Origin: JBAXHO01 sp037138855
Lineage (GTDB): Bacteria > Patescibacteriota > Dojkabacteria > B142 > OLB20
DNA length: 37,211 nt
Direction of reading: 5' to 3'
Assembly (NCBI GenBank): GCA_037138855.1
Contig: JBAXHO010000012.1
Span: 1 to 37,211 of the forward strand
In this document: piece after piece, positions 8,428-15,864 of the stretch
How the letters are laid out: each line of letters starts with the position of its first letter
Numbering within the stretch: the first letter of the stretch is position 1
Notes under the pieces: generated by a model
Told to the model about the DNA's origin: nothing
Databases searched by the model: none
What the model saw: the letters and a program-made list of their open reading frames with translations, nothing else
Translations under genes and position numbers: made by a program

Positions 8428-8921
8428 GTGATAAATATTAATTTTAATTAAAGATAATTTTATTTAACTGGATTTGCACAATTACCAGCAGGCTTTGCAG
8501 GCTTTGGATTAGGTAATTTACAATAATCAGTCCATTCCTTTTCACAATCTGTACAGACTGCAGTAGGAGGATTAGTATTTCTACAGTTATCACAAGCAGG
8601 GCTTTCTGGTGCTGATAAACATACCTGATAAACATTAGTCCCGGGTCGGGTAGCACCAAAGAAGACAAAAACAATCACAATTCCAACTATACCGATCATC
8701 ATCGCTGCAATGCCAAAGAAAATCGCTTTGATGCCTTTCTGTGCTTCCTCGATCTTACCTGGGTCACCTTCCGAACGAATATACTTGAAAGCTGCTAATA
8801 ATGAATAGACAACTCCGAAAAGTACTAAAACGATCAAACCAATTACCAGACCAGTTTGGACACGGTTAGTAATGAAACCAGCTGTATTACAGCCATCAGT
8901 TCCCATCAGATTGAATAAATT
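8024..8921. repeat. Two identical 305-base copies in adjacent pilin genes
   Basis: Bases 8024-8328 and 8617-8921 match at every position by direct reading. They encode TM1, the loop and TM2 of paralogs 2 and 3. Identity breaks sharply at both ends: at 8023 against 8616 near the start of the tail, and at 8329 against 8922 near the signal peptide. The flanking coding DNA is clearly diverged, which points to gene conversion or strong recent exchange confined to the core. Confidence 0.85.
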
Positions 8922-9020
8922 CTTGATTGGATTTGGGAGCAAATCTGCTGCTTGGACTTTGAAAATAAAAACGTTGGCCACAACAATTATTGTCGCGAGC
9001 GAGAGGAGAAACTTTTTCAT
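8460..9020 (-). CDS. T4SS-pilin-like paralog 3 (first gene of the tandem unit)
   Basis: A 186-residue paralog with a signal peptide (MKKFLLSLATIIVVANVF, cut after VQA), GTDGCN, TM1, FKYIRSEGDPGKIEEAQ and TM2. The tail has C-x8-C-x2-C-x9-C-x2-C, WTDYCK and a Pro/Lys-rich stretch, and ends NPVK like paralog 1. It lies 32 bases upstream of paralog 2. A promoter candidate is at 9045-9072. The core is predicted to sit in the inner membrane or polymerise, with the Cys-rich tail outside. The tails differ far more than the cores. Confidence 0.85.
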   Translation of the reverse strand: MKKFLLSLATIIVVANVFIFKVQAADLLPNPIKNLFNLMGTDGCNTAGFITNRVQTGLVIGLIVLVLFGVVYSLLAAFKYIRSEGDPGKIEEAQKGIKAIFFGIAAMMIGIVGIVIVFVFFGATRPGTNVYQVCLSAPESPACDNCRNTNPPTAVCTDCEKEWTDYCKLPNPKPAKPAGNCANPVK

Positions 9021-9044
9021 GAAAATTGTTAATAATTAAGTTTA

Positions 9045-9072
9045 ATTTTACAAGTTCGACAAACAAATGCAA
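9045..9072 (-). promoter_or_regulatory. Promoter candidate for the tandem pilin unit
   Basis: On the minus strand TTGCAT (9072-9067) and TAAAAT (9050-9045) are separated by 16 bases. The -10 is 25 bases before the ATG at 9020. With the terminator at 7013-7046 this would define a three-gene transcript. Confidence 0.45.
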
Positions 9073-9180
9073 GCACTTTTAAGTAAAAAGTGAATCTATT
9101 GTTATTTTAATTACTTTTCAGATTCAAGATTTCAGTTTCCAATCTTCTTTTTTTCAGATTTCAAATTCCAGTTTTCATTT

Positions 9181-9200
9181 CCGATTACCGATCACCGTCT
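9181..9200 (-). repeat. Stop-adjacent GGTGATCGG-type repeat
   Basis: Read on the minus strand, GACGGTGATCGGTAATCGG begins 3 bases after the TAG of the 9202-9582 gene. It belongs to the same family and orientation as the copies at 22187, 26881, 28212 and 37063. Confidence 0.6.
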
Positions 9201-9201
9201 C

Positions 9202-9582
9202 CTACAAACTACTCCCCAAAATAAAAATCGGAAATATTAATAAAATTATTATCGCGATAAATATCGCAGTCAATCCCATGGTGATCATGATATATCCCTT
9301 GATGATCCTACTCAGCGGGCGAATATTTATTTGCAGCAAACTGGTAAAATAACCAATCAGAAAAGACAAAATCACCAGATAAAAACCATAATAAAATTTC
9401 CAGCGATAAAAATTGAAAAAAAATGGTAATAAATATTCATAAAAATGAATCAGCCAGGAAGTAGGATCCAATGGTAAACGCATACTATTCAAATCAATCA
9501 AAATTTTTCCTACTGAAAGTGGGATTACTAAGAATATTAGTAAACAAAGAGAGGTATTAATCAGAAAAAATTTCTTTTGCAT
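9202..9582 (-). CDS. Small membrane protein of unknown function
   Basis: A 126-residue protein with three or four hydrophobic stretches: about 8-27, about 45-60 (aromatic: YEYLLPFFFNFYRW), about 63-82, and about 95-123. There is a basic segment NIRPLSRIIKG between the last two. No Cys and no pilin loop are present. It lies 18 bases after the 9601-10164 pilin gene on the same strand and is probably co-transcribed with it, so a role in the same envelope structure is a context-based guess. The family is not recognised. Confidence 0.6.
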   Translation of the reverse strand: MQKKFFLINTSLCLLIFLVIPLSVGKILIDLNSMRLPLDPTSWLIHFYEYLLPFFFNFYRWKFYYGFYLVILSFLIGYFTSLLQINIRPLSRIIKGYIMITMGLTAIFIAIIILLIFPIFILGSSL

Positions 9583-9600
9583 AAATTTCTACAGTTAAAT

Positions 9601-10164
9601 CTAAAATGTAACTATCTTCTCCAATGTACATAGTTTGGGATCAATTGCAGATAAATCACTACTATCGACCACCGCCCAGCCATCATAGCCACTTGAGGTT
9701 AATTCCCGGCAACAAAATACAGAACCAGATGGTACTCCAGCCTCTTCTAAACTAATTAGGCCTTCAGCTGCCCAAAAATAAAATTCTTGATTAGATCCAC
9801 ACTGTTTAAAATTTTGGCTCCAATCCATCACACTACCAAAACCAAGGAAAGCTCCCAAAGTGGATAACATCACAATAAAAACCATAAACGCTGAAATCCC
9901 GAACCAGATATTGCGAATCGTCTTGACACCTTTCTCAGTTTCCTGAGGATTGCCCTGACTGGACATGATTTTGTAGGCTGCCCACATCGTCAATGCGACC
10001 CAGATCAGCATCAATATGATAAACAAAATCCAAATAAAATTTCCGATCGTACTTAACACTCCTCCAGTAAAAAATCCTGATTGCGGAGTATGAATCACAA
10101 TTGTCGTCGTAATATCCGGTAATTGAAATTGCGTCTGAAAGTTGTTGATAATGTTACTAAGCAT
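9601..10164 (-). CDS. Diverged T4SS-pilin-like protein
   Basis: A 187-residue protein with the cluster's core: TM1 (about 38-65), the loop YKIMSSQGNPQETEKGVKTI and TM2 (about 88-110). No clear signal peptide precedes TM1; instead there are about 35 polar residues. The tail has Cys at CGSNQ, FCCREL and LC and lacks the 5-Cys knuckle of the tandem paralogs. It starts at ATG 10164, just downstream of an AGCTAC-type repeat. It is probably the first gene of a two-gene unit with 9202-9582. Confidence 0.75.
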   Translation of the reverse strand: MLSNIINNFQTQFQLPDITTTIVIHTPQSGFFTGGVLSTIGNFIWILFIILMLIWVALTMWAAYKIMSSQGNPQETEKGVKTIRNIWFGISAFMVFIVMLSTLGAFLGFGSVMDWSQNFKQCGSNQEFYFWAAEGLISLEEAGVPSGSVFCCRELTSSGYDGWAVVDSSDLSAIDPKLCTLEKIVTF

Positions 10165-10173
10165 GTTAAAAAA

Positions 10174-10206
10174 AGTAGCTTGTAGCTCGTAGCTGGTAGC
10201 TAGTAA
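10174..10206. repeat. GTAGCT-word low-complexity repeat
   Basis: Five variants of GTAGCT(N)GTAGCT stutter directly upstream of the 9601-10164 start codon. This is the same word family as 3141-3180 and 16218-16244. Confidence 0.55.
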
Positions 10207-10250
10207 TAAATTAAAAATTAAATTTCACAGATTCCGAAATTCCCGAATTT

Positions 10251-10282
10251 CCGGAGTGTGCGCAGATCTGCGTACACTCCGG
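10251..10282. repeat. Near-perfect 32-base palindrome, core GCAGATCTGC
   Basis: Arms beginning CCGGAGTGT and ending ACACTCCGG surround CGCAGATCTGCG, with one mismatched pair. It shares its centre with the palindromes at 3195 and 33285. Confidence 0.7.
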
Positions 10283-10294
10283 AATTATAATCAA

Positions 10295-10334
10295 TCCTGA
10301 ACTTGTTTCAGGACGAGATTCGCACTTCGTCCTC
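10295..10334. repeat. Two adjoining hairpins, REP-like
   Basis: TCCTGAACTTGTTTCAGGA is a 7-base stem with a 5-base loop. It runs into AGGACGA...TCGTCCT, another 7-base stem that reaches the stop codon of the next gene. The first word resembles a short hairpin found between genes in many bacteria. Its role here is unknown; it may protect or end transcripts of the 10336-11283 gene. Confidence 0.5.
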
Positions 10335-10335
10335 A

Positions 10336-11283
10336 TTACCACTGCCACTTACCATTAGCACCACAAGTATAGGTATGACCAGTTGACTGTACTGTCCCTT
10401 TTTGCTCTGGTAAACATGGGCCTTCATCAGCAAATTTTTGAGTAATGTCCACTTCAATTCCTTGCTTGGGAATTATATAAAAATTAAATAGTTTTTCTTC
10501 CATACCAGAAACAAGGGCAGCTATCTGAGCAATAAAAACACTACCGAAAGCCAAACCAGTCCCCAGTACAGCATTTTTAAAAATTTTACCACCTTCTTCA
10601 AACTTCTCTGGACTTTCTGCTGCTGTAGACATCTTATATAACCCAATCAAACCGTAAATAATCGACATCAAACCAATGAAAGAAAATACCATCAGCAATG
10701 TCATCCTAATCATCCGCGGTACTGCCTGTTCAGTTGGACCAAAATCCACTCCCAAAACATTGACACTTTCTCGAAGCTGCTCTAGTGGATTGGTAGGAAT
10801 GGGATTGCTCCTTGAAACTAAACTGTCATTGACCCAAGTTAAATTTGAATTGCAAACAGCTGAATTATTATCCTCACAGGGTTGATTTAAATCTATACAT
10901 TCTTGCTTACAAGTTCTATTACATAATTCAGTACCTCCCAATAATTTATACGTGATACAACGTGTATCAATTACGACAATAGCAGACTTCGGAATTATAC
11001 TCATATCATGACATTGATTTGAAAACGCTGTTCCTTTACAAGTACAGGTAAAATGAAATTCATAATTTGAATCACTGATTGATTGTGATATAGATTCCCA
11101 AGAACCAGCCTTTCCAGAATCTATACACTTTTGCAGACAAAAACTATCCCATGACGTAATTGGAGAAGGAGGTGACACCATTAAACATGAACCGAGAATT
11201 GTTGGCACCTGGGCTTCAACCTTTTGAGTGCTATAAAGCCAGCCAAATAAAATCAAAATAAACACTAATAATATTTTTTTCAT
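10336..11283 (-). CDS. Secreted Cys-rich protein with C-terminal pilin-like core
   Basis: A 315-residue protein. The signal peptide (MKKILLVFILILFGWLY, cut near VEAQ) leads into a copy of the Cys module WDSFCLQKC ... CTC ... C that also occurs twice in the 5363-6418 protein. More Cys pairs follow (CNRTCKQEC, CEDNNSAVC). The pilin-like core comes after: TM1 (about 190-212), the loop YKMSTAAESPEKFEEGGKI and TM2 (about 235-255). A short Cys-containing tail ends CGANGKWQW. Its ATG directly abuts the TAA of the upstream gene, so the two are translationally linked. The module order is reversed relative to the 5363-6418 protein. Confidence 0.8.
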   Translation of the reverse strand: MKKILLVFILILFGWLYSTQKVEAQVPTILGSCLMVSPPSPITSWDSFCLQKCIDSGKAGSWESISQSISDSNYEFHFTCTCKGTAFSNQCHDMSIIPKSAIVVIDTRCITYKLLGGTELCNRTCKQECIDLNQPCEDNNSAVCNSNLTWVNDSLVSRSNPIPTNPLEQLRESVNVLGVDFGPTEQAVPRMIRMTLLMVFSFIGLMSIIYGLIGLYKMSTAAESPEKFEEGGKIFKNAVLGTGLAFGSVFIAQIAALVSGMEEKLFNFYIIPKQGIEVDITQKFADEGPCLPEQKGTVQSTGHTYTCGANGKWQW

Positions 11284-11637
11284 TTATGGAGTTCCTAAAA
11301 TTGATTGAACGCCTAAAATTGCCCCAACAGTTCTCACAATAATTGGAGCAATCATGACCAAAGTAAATCCAATAATGGCATTTCTAATAATGAGCTTGGC
11401 TTCTTTATCCTTTTCTGCATTACCACCAGCAGTAAGCTTCGTATACCCACCATAAATCAAATATCCCAGTAAAAGTAGAGCTGCGATTCGCCTTGCCCAG
11501 ATCAAACCATTAGTAATGATCTTGGCAATTGAATCCCAATCCCTGGAAAGAACTGGCGGTAAAGCATAAGCATAGACACGTGTCGATACAAATATCAGAA
11601 AAAGAAAACATAAAATGATAATACTATATTTTTTCAA
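11284..11637 (-). CDS. Small T4SS-pilin-like protein B (TTG start)
   Basis: A 117-residue pilin with a signal peptide (MKKYSIIILCFLFLIF, cut near VYA), TM1 (about 48-63), the loop YTKLTAGGNAEKDKEAK and TM2 (about 85-108). The start is TTG at 11637: no ATG fits, the N-terminus matches its neighbour (both MKKY...), and an AGGA lies 9 bases upstream across the previous gene's TGA, which favours coupled translation. It is closely related to the 11644-11997 protein (loops TKLTAGGNAEKDKEAK and TKLTAGGDAEKDKQAM). It lacks a Cys tail and so looks like the minimal, possibly polymerising, pilin. Confidence 0.85.
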   Translation of the reverse strand: MKKYSIIILCFLFLIFVSTRVYAYALPPVLSRDWDSIAKIITNGLIWARRIAALLLLGYLIYGGYTKLTAGGNAEKDKEAKLIIRNAIIGFTLVMIAPIIVRTVGAILGVQSILGTP

Positions 11638-11643
11638 TCAAGG

Positions 11644-11997
11644 TCATCCTAAAATATTTTTTACACCTAGAATTGCTCCGATAGTCCGTACGACAATCGG
11701 GGCAATCATGATGATTGTAAACCCAATCACCCCATTGCGAATAATCAGCATCGCCTGTTTATCTTTTTCAGCATCACCACCAGCAGTAAGCTTGGTATAA
11801 CCACCATAGGTAGTATATCCCAGCAAAGCTATCGCTGCCAGTACTCTCACCCAGTCAAAAGCACTTCCAATGATCTTGGCCAAATCACCATATTTGCTAC
11901 TCACCGGATTGGCAATGGCAATAGCCAACACCGGCACTGTATACAATCCCAAAATCACAAAACTTAAAAAAAATGAAATGATTTTATATTTCTTCAT
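11644..11997 (-). CDS. Small T4SS-pilin-like protein A
   Basis: A 117-residue minimal pilin paired in tandem with 11284-11637, of equal length and the same layout: signal peptide to about residue 26, TM1 (about 48-65), the loop YTKLTAGGDAEKDKQAM and TM2 (about 82-108) ending GAILGVKNILG. ATG at 11997. The gap to the next gene is 6 bases. Family knowledge: such pairs of small TrbC/VirB2-like pilins are widespread in CPR genomes. With 10336-11283 downstream the three form a tight run. Confidence 0.85.
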   Translation of the reverse strand: MKKYKIISFFLSFVILGLYTVPVLAIAIANPVSSKYGDLAKIIGSAFDWVRVLAAIALLGYTTYGGYTKLTAGGDAEKDKQAMLIIRNGVIGFTIIMIAPIVVRTIGAILGVKNILG

Positions 11998-12030
11998 ATT
12001 AACAAAATTAATTTATAAATAAATCATTAG

Positions 12031-12082
12031 CACAGGCGTATTGTGCACGGGCATATTGCGCACGGGCGTATTGCAATACGCC
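12031..12082. repeat. Three 15-base tandem units ending in a palindrome
   Basis: CACAGGCGTATTGTG, CACGGGCATATTGCG and CACGGGCGTATTGCA are consecutive 15-base units, and the last forms a perfect 18-base palindrome GGCGTATTGCAATACGCC (12065-12082). The core matches the palindrome at 2234-2263. The run fills the gap between the 12092 stop and the 11997 start. Confidence 0.75.
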
Positions 12083-12091
12083 TCTGCCCAT

Positions 12092-13285
12092 TTAAATAAA
12101 CCCTGCCGGGAAAATTCCCCAGATATTCACTCCGATAAATCTCAAGATCACTATTGCTCCGACAATCATAATAATTCCCCAAAATACTGATGTGACTTCT
12201 TCTTTTGCCTGTTGATGTTTTGCAGGATCTGGTAATTGATATAAAATTGCTGCACTAATCAATTTCCAGATACTAAATCCACCCATGATGCCCAAACCGA
12301 TCTGCATCACTCTAGTAATAATGCCTGACTGACTATTATCTACACATCCTGCGCCTGTCCAAACAAATGAACTGCTATGCAAAGTAATATTTTTTTCAAA
12401 ACAAGCTTCGCAAGCTGCTTTATTGGCTGGATCTTTTATAATACTACATGTGACATATGCTTGTGGTCCATTTGTCTCATAATCAATTTGTGGGATAAAT
12501 ACACCTTGGACACAATAAGTAAGAGCATGAGCTCTATCTGATGCTGGCATTTGTGTACCATCTTCAGCACATACCCAATTTTTTAATTCAGGATCATTTA
12601 CAGTTATTGGTGTAGAAAATGAAAAAGACGTGTTTTTACTGGTATCATAGCCACATTTTGAAGCACACTTGATTTCAGTGATATCACCAACTGAAAAACC
12701 AGAACTAGGAGTTGCTTTTTTAAAGAACACTACTTGTTCTGAACCTTGTTTATCTTCTGTAAGAAGATTTCCATTAGAATTTTTACAATTCCCACTTATA
12801 TCAACTTCTGTAGCATCCATTTGACAACACTTTTGATCTAAACCCACGAATCTTGAATGCTGTCTTGGAAAAGCGACTTTACAACAGGTATCAGATGTGA
12901 ATTGTGTAGTATTACCATCAAAAGGAACTATCAAACCTTGATCATACATACATACTTCCGACGCTGTATAACTTTGAAAAGCATTAGTAGCTAACTCTCT
13001 AAAACCATCAACTGTCCCATCAATACACACTTGTGACATATTGGGAGTAGCTAATAATTTGTCTCTTTCTTGAGCCAAAGCTGTTTGTGCTAAACCACTA
13101 GGCTTATATTTATTAATTGCCAATTCCAATTTAGTACCTTGTGAACATTTAACTTGAATTAGAAATCCTCTAGATACTGGATCAGAGCCTTGTGCTAGCT
13201 CATCAATTGTCTTAGCCTGAGCCAAATTGATTAACCCAATAAAAAATCCAATCCCCATAATTATTATCATTATCCCCTTTTTCAT
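12092..13285 (-). CDS. Large secreted Cys-rich protein with C-terminal pilin-like core
   Basis: A 397-residue protein with a signal peptide (MKKGIMIIIMGIGFF, cut near AQA), then about 295 exported residues with roughly twenty Cys, including CC pairs (DTCCKV, QKCCQM), CASKC and ACEAC. The C-terminus has TM1 (about 320-342), a short loop YQLPDPAKHQQAKEEVTS and TM2 (about 350-372), the same layout as the cluster's pilin cores. ATG at 13285 overlaps the ATPase stop by 4 bases (ATGA), so translation is coupled to the Clp-like ATPase. It could be a tip or anchoring subunit; that is inference. Confidence 0.75.
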   Translation of the reverse strand: MKKGIMIIIMGIGFFIGLINLAQAKTIDELAQGSDPVSRGFLIQVKCSQGTKLELAINKYKPSGLAQTALAQERDKLLATPNMSQVCIDGTVDGFRELATNAFQSYTASEVCMYDQGLIVPFDGNTTQFTSDTCCKVAFPRQHSRFVGLDQKCCQMDATEVDISGNCKNSNGNLLTEDKQGSEQVVFFKKATPSSGFSVGDITEIKCASKCGYDTSKNTSFSFSTPITVNDPELKNWVCAEDGTQMPASDRAHALTYCVQGVFIPQIDYETNGPQAYVTCSIIKDPANKAACEACFEKNITLHSSSFVWTGAGCVDNSQSGIITRVMQIGLGIMGGFSIWKLISAAILYQLPDPAKHQQAKEEVTSVFWGIIMIVGAIVILRFIGVNIWGIFPAGFI

Positions 13286-15864
13286 TTTTCCTCCAATTCT
13301 GCTAGTGAATTAATTTGAATTATGCTACCACCTTTGATTTTACCGGCGATCAGCAGCTCGGCAATTTTATCCTGCACAGTATCCTGAATGACACGACGCA
13401 GTTCTCTGGCACCATAAACCGGATTGTACCCCAGTTTAGCCACTTCCTCAGCCACCAACAGGCCAAAATGCAGTTCAATATTCTTCTCAGCCAGTTTCTT
13501 TTCTTCACTTTTGAGTGATAAAGCAGCAATTGCTGTCACTTCCTCCTGATTTAATGGTTTGAACATTACTACTCTATCAAATCTATTAATAAATTCAACC
13601 CTTAAATATTTTCTAATTTCAGGAAGCACTTCTTCCTGGACCTGCTCATAAGTTTTTTGTTGCTCCAATAAATCAGCAATTTTTTGCGAGGCAACATTGG
13701 AAGTCGCGATGATGATAGTATTGATGAAACTGATCTTTCGTCCCATTCCATCTGTGATACGGCCTTCATCCAAGACCTGAAGAAAAAGATCCAGTACCTT
13801 GGGATTGGCTTTTTCGATTTCATCAAGCAAGATCAAAGAATACGGCTTACGTCTCACTGCATCAGTGAGATAGCCTCCTTCAAATTCTCCGCCCTGCGGA
13901 TCACCAATCAAACGTTTCAGATTCGCTTCTTCCTGATACTCTGACATATCGACCCGGATCATTTCAGCTTCTGCACCGTAATATAGATCCGTCACTGCTT
14001 TAGCCACTTCAGTTTTACCGACACCGGTAGGACCAAAGAAAAGGAAACTGGCAATTGGCCTTTTATCACTAGTCAGCCCTGCCCGGGAACGGCGCAGTGC
14101 TGAAGCAACAGCTGTGACAGCTACATCCTGACCGATAATCCGCTTATGTAGTTCTTTTTCCAGATTTAACAAAACTTCAGCTTCATTACTTTTGATCGCT
14201 CCAATTTTGACACCCACTTTCGCAGAAACAATTTCTTCAATTAACTTTTCCGTAACAAAATTTAATTTTTCAGTCTGAGCTTTGACCATTGCCTCTTCTA
14301 AAAGCAAGATACCTTTATCCGGCAACACCCGGTCAAATTCAAAAGTATGTGAGAGTTTCGCAATTTGTACTAGAGTATCAAAAGAAACAGAGACATGAAA
14401 TTTACTTTCCAATTTCGGTAGTTCATCCATCAAAATCTGCAGCGCGATATTATCAGCCGGTTCGTTCATATAGACATTGGAGAAGAGTGAGGTCAATGAT
14501 TTATAATTACTGATATACTTGGTAAACCCTTCTGGAGTAGAAGTAGCCACCACCCGAATTTTATAAACATCCAAAGCTTTAGTCACCAGATTGACCACTT
14601 CCGCAGCGATTTCTTTCCGAATATCAACTAAATCATCAATATCATCAATTACCAGCACGATATTCTTCGTACCAGCTGCTTCTTCCAGTACATTCTCCAC
14701 AGTGGATTTAAACTTTTCAATATTGGGTGACAAAGCATAAGCCCGGTTGAAATCAAAAGAAACCAATCGCATATCCTGAAGAATCGGTGGTACTTCTTCC
14801 ACTACCATTTTCACAGCCAGACTTTTGAGTAAAGTAGTTTTACCCACACCATGCTCACCAATGATCAAAGTAGCACTGGATTCGCCTTTTTGAATGGATT
14901 CAATTAACTTAGCCAGCTCCAAATCACGAGCAATCGACATAGTGAAATCACCTCTAGCCACCTCGGCAGTAAAATCTCTGGAATATTTCACCAGAGTAGG
15001 AGAAAATCGCGAGGTATAAGCACGATTTAAGGTAGAAACCGGTTTTAACGAACTTTTTTCCATAAAAGTTGTCAAATAACGCTTTTTCCTGATTGTATTG
15101 GAAACCCACATCTCCAAGGATTCAAGCTCATTTTTTCCGACATTATATTCCTGCAAAGTCTTAATTAACGGCTTTTTACAGAGCCAAAGAAAAATCGACA
15201 TTTCCCCCACATAATCAAATTTATTGGTAAAAGCGATAAAAAATGCCTCGATCAAAAGCGGACGAATCCAAAACGAAACATGGATATTTTCCAGTTTACT
15301 AAATTTGTCCCGAATTGCTTCATATTCTGCTACTGTCAAGCCTAGGCGCTGTATAGCATTACGCACAAATTGATATTCCAGAATTTCCGTCATCAATTGG
15401 GGTAAAAAATTATCCTGATAATCATTGAGCATTTCGTCAATAATATTAAGGACGTTATGGTCGAAATAACTGGTAAGTTCAATTCCTTTGACTGTTTCAT
15501 CACTTTCTACTCTTTTTATTAAATCAATCAATTTCCGATAATGAATCCGGTCTAGAAAAATATTTCGGTTTCGAGAAAGATAAAAAGAATAAAGAATAAT
15601 CATTAAAACAAACCAAATAAGCAATTTTACAAATGAATCTATCCAAAAAATTGTAAGCCAGATAAATTGACCATTTAATAAAGAAAAAATCGTAACCACA
15701 ATATAAAATGTGATACTACCCAGTATTAAAAATCTAGCCAGCGCCCGTTCAAATTTCTCTTCTTCCTTACGGAAACCTACTTCCTGGTTGAGATAGCTCC
15801 AATCCACAGTAACCGGAATTTTCTTGTACTCACCTAATTTTTCAATACCACGTAAATCTCTCAT
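13282..15864 (-). CDS. Membrane-anchored Clp-like double AAA+ ATPase
   Basis: An 860-residue protein. Two TM segments lie at about 46-66 and 75-97, followed by a degenerate Clp N-like helical repeat region (about 115-275). NBD1 (about 310-500) has Walker A GEHGVGKTTL but Walker B reads VLVIDDIDD instead of DE, and the usual ERRF arginine fingers read TSLF. NBD2 (about 560-860) is intact: GPTGVGKTEVAKA (about 611), LILLDEIEKA, sensor ATSN, FINRFDR and GARELRR. The pore loop normally GYVGYEEGG reads QGGEFEGG here, and no ClpP-docking IGF/L loop is seen. It overlaps both neighbours by 4 bases. It probably works at the membrane on the pilin-cluster proteins. Confidence 0.9.
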   Translation of the reverse strand: MRDLRGIEKLGEYKKIPVTVDWSYLNQEVGFRKEEEKFERALARFLILGSITFYIVVTIFSLLNGQFIWLTIFWIDSFVKLLIWFVLMIILYSFYLSRNRNIFLDRIHYRKLIDLIKRVESDETVKGIELTSYFDHNVLNIIDEMLNDYQDNFLPQLMTEILEYQFVRNAIQRLGLTVAEYEAIRDKFSKLENIHVSFWIRPLLIEAFFIAFTNKFDYVGEMSIFLWLCKKPLIKTLQEYNVGKNELESLEMWVSNTIRKKRYLTTFMEKSSLKPVSTLNRAYTSRFSPTLVKYSRDFTAEVARGDFTMSIARDLELAKLIESIQKGESSATLIIGEHGVGKTTLLKSLAVKMVVEEVPPILQDMRLVSFDFNRAYALSPNIEKFKSTVENVLEEAAGTKNIVLVIDDIDDLVDIRKEIAAEVVNLVTKALDVYKIRVVATSTPEGFTKYISNYKSLTSLFSNVYMNEPADNIALQILMDELPKLESKFHVSVSFDTLVQIAKLSHTFEFDRVLPDKGILLLEEAMVKAQTEKLNFVTEKLIEEIVSAKVGVKIGAIKSNEAEVLLNLEKELHKRIIGQDVAVTAVASALRRSRAGLTSDKRPIASFLFFGPTGVGKTEVAKAVTDLYYGAEAEMIRVDMSEYQEEANLKRLIGDPQGGEFEGGYLTDAVRRKPYSLILLDEIEKANPKVLDLFLQVLDEGRITDGMGRKISFINTIIIATSNVASQKIADLLEQQKTYEQVQEEVLPEIRKYLRVEFINRFDRVVMFKPLNQEEVTAIAALSLKSEEKKLAEKNIELHFGLLVAEEVAKLGYNPVYGARELRRVIQDTVQDKIAELLIAGKIKGGSIIQINSLAELEEK

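Noticed and set aside
8444..8674. Minus-strand frame overlapping pilin paralog 3
   Set aside because: It is a shifted frame over the tail of a clear gene; a similar shadow exists in paralog 1 because the DNA is duplicated.
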